From Melioribacteraceae bacterium (GTDB lineage: Bacteria > Bacteroidota > Ignavibacteria > Ignavibacteriales > Melioribacteraceae): a stretch of DNA of 57,556 nt. The stretch is from positions 1 through 57,556 of the forward strand of contig JAIOZI010000031.1 in assembly GCA_021740785.1 (NCBI GenBank), given 5' to 3'. The notes under the pieces were generated by a model. The model worked only from the letters and a program-made list of their open reading frames with translations. It made no database searches and was not told the DNA's origin. How positions within the stretch are numbered: the first letter of the stretch is position 1; every line of letters starts with the position of its first letter. Position numbers and translations under genes: made by a program. Positions 52,249-57,556 of the stretch are shown in pieces.

Positions 52249-53524
52249 AAAGTCCCGTATCTTTGTTTGGACCCTCTTTGATTTTGCAAACACCTCTTAT
52301 TCAATAATTGTAGTTACATTTATATTTGCGGTTTATTTTAAAGAGACTATTGCATCGGGGGAATCGATTGGCGATTTTTACTGGAGCCTCGGCATTTCCG
52401 TTTCAATGATAATTACTGCACTAATTTCTCCTGTTCTCGGCGCAATAGCCGATTACTCAACGGGTAAGAAAAGATTCCTTTTATTTTTTACATTGGTTTG
52501 TATCATCTCAACTTCATTATTATATTTTACTGTTGCTGGCGGATTTTTTCTGGCAATATTTTTATTCATTCTCGCAAACATCGGTTTCGAAGCCGGATTA
52601 GTGTTTTATGATGCATTCCTTCCTGAATTAACTCAGCCTAAAAATTATGGTAGAGTTAGCGGTTACGGATACGCAATGGGTTATATTGGTTCACTTGCGA
52701 CATTGGCTATCATATTTCCATTTATTCAGAGTGAAATGATTAAAGAAACATTACCTGTAGCGGCAGCATTCTTTTTAATATTTTCACTCCCGCTTTTCTT
52801 TTTATTATCCGATACCAGAAGAAAAGTTGAGAGAAGTGAATCTTATGCGTCAATTGGATTCAACCGTGTTTTAACCACAATTAAAAATCTTCCCAAGTAT
52901 AAAAATTTAGCTACTTTTTTATTGGCATTCTTCTTTTACATCGAAGGTGTTAATACAGTTATCTTTTTTTCGGGTAATTATGCCCGTACAACATTAGGTA
53001 TGTCATTTCAAGAATTGATTGTTTTTTTTATTATCGTTCAGACCACGGCTATTGTTGGCTCAATAATATTTGGAATTCTAGCTGATTCGATTGGACAGAA
53101 AAAATCAATTGTTCTTTCATTATGGATTTGGATTTTTACAATTATTACGGCATTTGTAACAAGTGATCCTGATAATTTCTTAATGATTTATTTAAATGAA
53201 TTATTTGGGACTGATCCCAAAACTTTACAAATAGATAGTTTCTATTTTGTTGGGCTGCTTGCAGGAAGTGTAATGGGAGCCACCCAGTCAACCAGCAGAA
53301 GTTTAATGTCCAATCTAACTCCTGATGAAAAGAAGACTGAATTTTTCGGTTTCTTCTCGTTCTTCGGGAAAAGCTCAGCCATAATGGGTCCGCTAGTATT
53401 TGGTTTGATAAGCTTCTCCTTCGACAGCCAAAGAATCGCGATTCTATCTATAGGTATGTTTTTTATAATCGGATTGAGCATATTAAAATTTGTAAAGGAT
53501 GAGAATCCGGAAGTTATAAACTAA
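52187..53524 (+). CDS. UMF1-family MFS transporter
   Basis: This protein has about 440 residues and 12 membrane helices. The start VWTLFDFANTSYSIIVVTFIFAVYF and the middle LVFYDAFLPELTQPKNYGRVSGYGYAMGYIGSL are typical of UMF1/Atg22-like transporters. No ATG exists in the first part of the frame; TTG at 52187 or 52202 must serve, both inside the nusB coding region, so the genes overlap by about 47-62 bp. The substrate is unknown. Confidence 0.88.
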   Translation: MAEDLLKKLFLKNRVKNSLSEKSRIFVWTLFDFANTSYSIIVVTFIFAVYFKETIASGESIGDFYWSLGISVSMIITALISPVLGAIADYSTGKKRFLLFFTLVCIISTSLLYFTVAGGFFLAIFLFILANIGFEAGLVFYDAFLPELTQPKNYGRVSGYGYAMGYIGSLATLAIIFPFIQSEMIKETLPVAAAFFLIFSLPLFFLLSDTRRKVERSESYASIGFNRVLTTIKNLPKYKNLATFLLAFFFYIEGVNTVIFFSGNYARTTLGMSFQELIVFFIIVQTTAIVGSIIFGILADSIGQKKSIVLSLWIWIFTIITAFVTSDPDNFLMIYLNELFGTDPKTLQIDSFYFVGLLAGSVMGATQSTSRSLMSNLTPDEKKTEFFGFFSFFGKSSAIMGPLVFGLISFSFDSQRIAILSIGMFFIIGLSILKFVKDENPEVIN

Positions 53525-53690
53525 AACTTGTTTTAATTATGCAATTCTTTCAATACTTACCTCAATTTTTATTCTACGGATAAATGCATCGTCATACGAA
53601 ACTCAAAATTGATGACATTCTCTTAGTCATTCCAAAAGAACTGAATTAGGTGATTTATTAGGTAAAAATTGTGAGGTGAAACCAATAAAA

Positions 53691-53714
53691 AAGGGAATCA
53701 TTTTTGATTCCCTT
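53691..53714 (-). terminator. Terminator downstream of tRNA-Leu
   Basis: AAGGGAATCA (53691-53700) and TGATTCCCTT (53705-53714) form a 10-bp stem with a 4-nt loop. On the minus strand a T-run follows (53690 downwards), so it terminates the tRNA transcript. Confidence 0.85.
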
Positions 53715-53719
53715 TTAAG

Positions 53720-53805
53720 TACCGAAGGCCGGACTCGAACCGGCACGAGGTATAAGCCCCACTGGATTTTGAGTCCAGCGCGTCTACCAATTCCGCCACT
53801 TCGGC
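53720..53805 (-). tRNA. tRNA-Leu (anticodon CAA)
   Basis: The minus-strand sequence begins GCCGAAGTGGCGGAATTGG and has the long variable arm of a class II tRNA. The anticodon stem-loop CTGGA-CTCAAAA-TCCAG gives anticodon CAA (codon UUG). The T-arm GCCGGTTCGAGTCCGGC and the acceptor 3' strand CTTCGGT complete it, with G-T as the first pair. CCA is not encoded. Confidence 0.95.
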
Positions 53806-53882
53806 AGTAAAAAAACAATATAATTGTCACTAAACAGCAAGTTCAAAACTAATCTTTAATTCTTATTTTTGCAAGAAATTAG

Positions 53883-55583
53883 TTAATTCTGACTCATTTG
53901 TTTTTCGATTTTCGCCCAAGTATCCCTGAGTGTTACAGTACGGTTAAAAACCAATTTTTCGTCTGTAGTATATTTGGTATCCACACAAAAATATCCCAAC
54001 CGTTCAAATTGAAATTTATCACCTTTTTCTGCACTGCTTATATAAGGTTCCATTTTACAATTTTCCAATACCTTAAGGGAATCGGGATTCAAATGATCAA
54101 GAAAATCAACCTCTTTATCACCGCCGGGATCAGGAACATTAAATAGCCTATCATATAATCTAACTTCAGCATTAAAACAATGAGTTGCCGAAACCCAATG
54201 CAAGGTTCCCTTGACTTTTCTATTGCTGCTACCGGTTCCGCTCTTTGTTTCATGATCGTAGGTGCATCTCAATTCAATTACATTTCCGTCATCATCTTTA
54301 ATTACCTCTTCACATTTAATGATATATGCGTAGCGTAAACGAACTTCATTACCCGGCGATAACCGGAAAAACTTTCTCGGCGGATCTTCCATAAAATCAT
54401 CACGTTCAATAAAAAGTTCTTTTGAAAACGGTACTTTACGTTTGCCCATTGTTTCATCTTCGGGGTTATTAACGGCTTCCAATTCCTCAACTTGATCTTC
54501 CGGGTAATTCGTAATAACTACCTTTAAGGGATTTAAAACCGCCATCACACGCTGTGCCGTTTTATTCAAATGTTCGCGTACAGAATACTCCATTACGGAA
54601 ATGTCTATAACATTATCACGTTTCGCAACGCCGACAGATTCAGCAAAATTACGTATTGATTCCGGAGTGTAGCCCCTGCGTCTTATTGCTGATAGGGTAG
54701 GCATTCGGGGATCATTCCATCCGTCAACAATTCCTTTTTGCACAAGTAATAATAATTTACGTTTACTCATAATCGTATAACTTAAATTCAGTCGCGCGAA
54801 CTCAATCTGTTGCGGAGCAAATATTTCCAATTCGCGAATAAACCAATCATATAGCGGTCGATGATTTTCAAATTCGAGTGTACAGAGTGAATGAGTTATT
54901 CCTTCGATAGAATCGCTTTGACCATGCGCCCAATCATACATGGGATAAATACACCATTTATCTCCGGTGCGGTGATGATTAGCATGTCGAATCCGGTACA
55001 TGATCGGATCTCGCATATTCATGTTTGGTGATGACATATCAATTTTTGCACGGAGAACATATTTGCCGTCTTCAAACTCACCATTTTTCATTTTTTCAAA
55101 AAGTTCCAGGCTTTCGTTAATGGGTCTTTCTCTATACGGACTATTTTTTCCAGGTTCGGTTGGTGTTCCGCGCATAGTTTTGATTTCATCGAATGAACTG
55201 GAATCAATATATGCTTTCCCTTTTTTAATTAACTTGACTGCATATTCGTATAACTGGTCAAAATAATCTGATGCATAATATTCTCGATCCTCCCAATCAA
55301 AGCCCAGCCATTTGATATCTTCCTTTATCGAATCAACATACTCAACTTCTTCTTTGCTGGGATTTGTGTCATCAAATCTTAAATTACACATCCCGTTATA
55401 ATCTTTCGCAATCCCGAAATTCAAACAAATAGATTTCGCATGCCCGATATGCAGATAACCATTTGGTTCAGGAGGGAAGCGGGTATGCACTCTACCTTCG
55501 TGTTTGTTAGTTCCTAAATCTTTATCTATGATATCTCTGATAAAATTTGACTGTACGGTCGTTTTGTTTTCTTCGTTACTCAT
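53883..55583 (-). CDS. glnS: Glutaminyl-tRNA synthetase
   Basis: This 566-residue class I enzyme charges tRNA(Gln) directly. The HIGH motif is [15 protein letters not shown], the KMSKS motif is YTIMSKRK, and the C-terminal anticodon-binding beta-barrel half (about 345-560; [12 protein letters not shown] onwards) is complete. The gene starts 1 bp after the gltX stop, so both are on one transcript. Confidence 0.96.
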   Translation of the reverse strand: MSNEENKTTVQSNFIRDIIDKDLGTNKHEGRVHTRFPPEPNGYLHIGHAKSICLNFGIAKDYNGMCNLRFDDTNPSKEEVEYVDSIKEDIKWLGFDWEDREYYASDYFDQLYEYAVKLIKKGKAYIDSSSFDEIKTMRGTPTEPGKNSPYRERPINESLELFEKMKNGEFEDGKYVLRAKIDMSSPNMNMRDPIMYRIRHANHHRTGDKWCIYPMYDWAHGQSDSIEGITHSLCTLEFENHRPLYDWFIRELEIFAPQQIEFARLNLSYTIMSKRKLLLLVQKGIVDGWNDPRMPTLSAIRRRGYTPESIRNFAESVGVAKRDNVIDISVMEYSVREHLNKTAQRVMAVLNPLKVVITNYPEDQVEELEAVNNPEDETMGKRKVPFSKELFIERDDFMEDPPRKFFRLSPGNEVRLRYAYIIKCEEVIKDDDGNVIELRCTYDHETKSGTGSSNRKVKGTLHWVSATHCFNAEVRLYDRLFNVPDPGGDKEVDFLDHLNPDSLKVLENCKMEPYISSAEKGDKFQFERLGYFCVDTKYTTDEKLVFNRTVTLRDTWAKIEKQMSQN

Positions 55584-55584
55584 A

Positions 55585-57057
55585 TTAATTTCCTGATGGA
55601 ATTGTTATTTTATTTATTGCAATGTTTATTCTTTCAATCACTTCATCTTTGCCGATAATAGCGAGTAAATCGAATACACCCGGTCCGACTCCAATTCCTG
55701 AAACTGCTAACCTAACAGGATGAATCAATTTACCGGCACCAATTTCCAATTCTTCTGCGGTTTTTCTTAATGCCGCTTCAAAATTATCATGACTCGATTC
55801 TTCCATTTTTTCGAAATTCTCAGCAAGATTTTTCATATGATCCGGCGTATCTTCTTTCCATCTTTTTTTGAGTACTTCCTCATCATATTGTTGTGGTCGT
55901 TCAAAGAAGTAAGGACTCTTTGTAAGGAATTCATTATAAAAGATCACCCGCTCTTTCATTGAATCTATTACTTGTTTTAGATAATCGTCACTGAATCGCA
56001 TCTCATTAAATTTTGAATTCGACAGCTCATTTTTAAGTTCGGGAAGAATTTCTTCAGCCGTTTTATTTTTAATGTGTTCGGAATTCAGCCAATTAAGTTT
56101 ATCAATATTAAAAATAGCACCCGATTTATGAACTCGCTCAATTGAAAAATTTGTCTTCAATTCTTCAATTGTGTAAAACTCTTTGTTATCGCCGGTACTC
56201 CAGCCAAGTAAAGCAACGAAGTTAATTAACGCTTCTTTTAAATATCCTTTCGATTGATAATCTTCCACTGCCACATCACCCTGGCGTTTACTTAATTTAG
56301 ATCTGTCGGGATTTAACAATAAAGGAAGATGTGCAAATTCAGGCAATTCCCAATTTAAGTATTGGTAGAGTAGAATATGTTTAGGAGTTGATGAAAGCCA
56401 TTCTTCACCACGAATTACATGTGTAATTTTCATAAGATGATCGTCGACAACATTCGCTAAATGATAAGTCGGGTAACCGTCACTTTTGATTAAAACTTGG
56501 TCATCAATCGTATCTCTATCAAACTCAACCCTGCCGCGAACTATATCGCTAATAATTACTTTTATTCCGGGTTGAACATTCAATCTTACTACATAATTTT
56601 CGCCGGCATCCAGTTTCTGCCGGATTTCTTCTTTTGAGAGATTCAAACAATGTTTGTCGTATTTCATCTGGGGCAATTTCTGTTTCTGCTGTTCCTCACG
56701 CAAATTCTGCAGCCTTTCTTGTGAACAGAAACAATGATATGCTTTCCCATCCGTGATTAATTGATTAGCATAATTTTTGTAAATATCTAATCTTTCCGAT
56801 TGCAAGTACGGTCCGAAATCACCTCCGGTTTTAGGACCTTCATCAAACTCTAGTCCAACCCAATTCAACGTATCAATTAAATTCTCAACCGCACCCTCCA
56901 CAAATCTATTTCTATCCGTATCTTCAATACGAAGGATAAATTTCCCATTATTTATTTTTGCAAAAAGATAATTATAGAGTGCAGTCCGCAAACCTCCAAC
57001 ATGTAAATACCCGGTGGGACTGGGAGCAAATCGTACTCTAGGTGTTTCGTTAATCAT
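55585..57057 (-). CDS. gltX: Glutamyl-tRNA synthetase
   Basis: This 490-residue class I enzyme has an HIGH-type motif [24 protein letters not shown], a KMSKS-type motif (SKLSKRQGD) and a C-terminal helical anticodon-binding domain. It is probably discriminating, because the organism has GlnRS. It lies directly upstream of glnS. Confidence 0.96.
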   Translation of the reverse strand: MINETPRVRFAPSPTGYLHVGGLRTALYNYLFAKINNGKFILRIEDTDRNRFVEGAVENLIDTLNWVGLEFDEGPKTGGDFGPYLQSERLDIYKNYANQLITDGKAYHCFCSQERLQNLREEQQKQKLPQMKYDKHCLNLSKEEIRQKLDAGENYVVRLNVQPGIKVIISDIVRGRVEFDRDTIDDQVLIKSDGYPTYHLANVVDDHLMKITHVIRGEEWLSSTPKHILLYQYLNWELPEFAHLPLLLNPDRSKLSKRQGDVAVEDYQSKGYLKEALINFVALLGWSTGDNKEFYTIEELKTNFSIERVHKSGAIFNIDKLNWLNSEHIKNKTAEEILPELKNELSNSKFNEMRFSDDYLKQVIDSMKERVIFYNEFLTKSPYFFERPQQYDEEVLKKRWKEDTPDHMKNLAENFEKMEESSHDNFEAALRKTAEELEIGAGKLIHPVRLAVSGIGVGPGVFDLLAIIGKDEVIERINIAINKITIPSGN

Positions 57058-57176
57058 AATTCTCCGATATTAATTAAACACAAACCACAAATATAAATAA
57101 AAGAAAACATACATGGGATTTCACGAAGGCAATTATAGATAATTGAGAAAATATGAAGCGAAGTAATTCTTAAATA

Positions 57177-57416
57177 TTACTGTGCGTTGACGTAATATTT
57201 AATTTTCTCGATAAATTCCTTACTGTCAATCGGTTTAGGGATGTAATCAGTTGCACCGGCTTCCAAACATTTTTCACGGTCGCCTTTCATTGCAAAAGCC
57301 GTTAAAGCAATTATCGGAGTCTCTTTATATTCCGGCAATTCCCTAATGCTTGAAGTTGCTTCAAAGCCATTCATAATCGGCATTTGCATATCCATCAAGA
57401 TAATATTGAATTTATC
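57177..57416 (-). pseudogene. Response-regulator receiver domain fragment, truncated at its N-terminal side
   Basis: The minus-strand frame contains [25 protein letters not shown] (phospho-acceptor Asp in LMDMQMP), then [10 protein letters not shown] (Thr/Ala switch) and [11 protein letters not shown] (Lys switch), ending at 57177. The first third of the domain, including the acidic Asp/Glu pocket, is missing: at 57417 the frame meets stop codons and the sequence changes. It looks like a REC domain broken by the adjoining transposase-like sequence. Confidence 0.75.
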
Positions 57417-57466
57417 CTACTGCTAGTCTGCTTAGGCCAAGTTGCTAATATTCGTTATGTTTGTAT

Positions 57467-57556
57467 ATGATTGCTCAAGAAAGATATCCAAAAGATTTTC
57501 AGGAGTTTCTTCATCAATTCAAGACCGAAGACGATTGTTGGAATTATCTTTTTGAA
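57467..57556 (+). mobile_element. Start of an IS1595-family-like transposase (partial, at window end)
   Basis: From ATG 57467 the frame reads MIAQERYPKDFQEFLHQF and KTEDDCWNYLFE up to the window end. The pattern FLxxFxTEDxCxxYLFE matches the start of IS1595-type (DDE) transposases that continue with RWPxGFxCPxC. Only 30 codons are visible. The junction near 57417 lies about 50 bp upstream, a plausible distance to the IS left end. The terminal repeat itself cannot be confirmed. Confidence 0.6.

Noticed and set aside
53627-53830. 67-codon minus-strand frame containing CRSGGIGRRAGLK
   Set aside because: It is the translation of tRNA-Leu, a well-known false gene call.

Overview
The window is AT-rich bacterial chromosomal DNA (about two thirds A+T by eye). 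It looks like a member of the Bacteroidota/Ignavibacteriota (FCB) group, and I favour an Ignavibacteria-like lineage. Reasons: a type IX secretion (T9SS)-style C-terminal sorting-domain fragment, a TAnnTTTG-type promoter element, many secreted proteins with short signal peptides, a split HipA system, both GluRS and GlnRS, and frequent Shine-Dalgarno-like GGAG sequences that are rarer in classical Bacteroidetes. This assignment is inference; no rRNA is present.

Left edge (1-3360): accessory DNA. A broken group II intron maturase runs off the left end. Next to it are two minus-strand genes of the kind found in integron cassettes (a DUF5677-like protein and a HEPN-like protein), bounded by inverted repeats that look like integron attC sites. 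About 750 bp of word-like low-complexity repeats follows, without genes. 3364-9000 (minus strand): a VOC protein, a secreted GH2 glycosidase, a secreted S9-type hydrolase, a small membrane protein with a SpoIIE-type phosphatase, and a complete class D beta-lactamase. 9024-13376 (plus): a catalytically dead M1-peptidase-like protein and a membrane protein, then def and fmt.

13425-19535: a second accessory region. It starts with a nested-palindrome (MITE-like) element and a cystathionine beta-synthase/cysteine synthase. A toxin-antitoxin cluster follows: hicBA, MNT/HEPN, a hicB relic, a three-gene HipBST-like system and a broken ribbon-helix-helix antitoxin. Within it the last 108 bp of the synthase gene have been copied onto the end of a T9SS-type secreted-protein gene. 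Two regular operator-like arrays (20-bp and 60-bp period) lie in front of the MNT and hipB genes.

19671-53524 is mostly ordinary core genome: small secreted proteins, a trans-sulfuration enzyme, pgeF, a DMT transporter, folB-folK, a deoxynucleoside kinase, a GT9 glycosyltransferase and Ppx/GppA. Then come asnS and the distal half of the complex I operon (nuoJKLM, an NhaD-like antiporter, an unknown gene, nuoN), nnr-vanZ, a tandem pair of tonB genes, a TolC-MFP-RND efflux operon, an orphan ABC ATPase, a DUF218 protein, leucine dehydrogenase, nusB and a UMF1-family transporter. 53691-57057 (minus) holds a tRNA-Leu(CAA) and gltX-glnS. The right edge has a response-regulator fragment cut at 57416, next to what looks like the start of an IS1595-family transposase. 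Both window ends therefore sit in mobile-element sequence.
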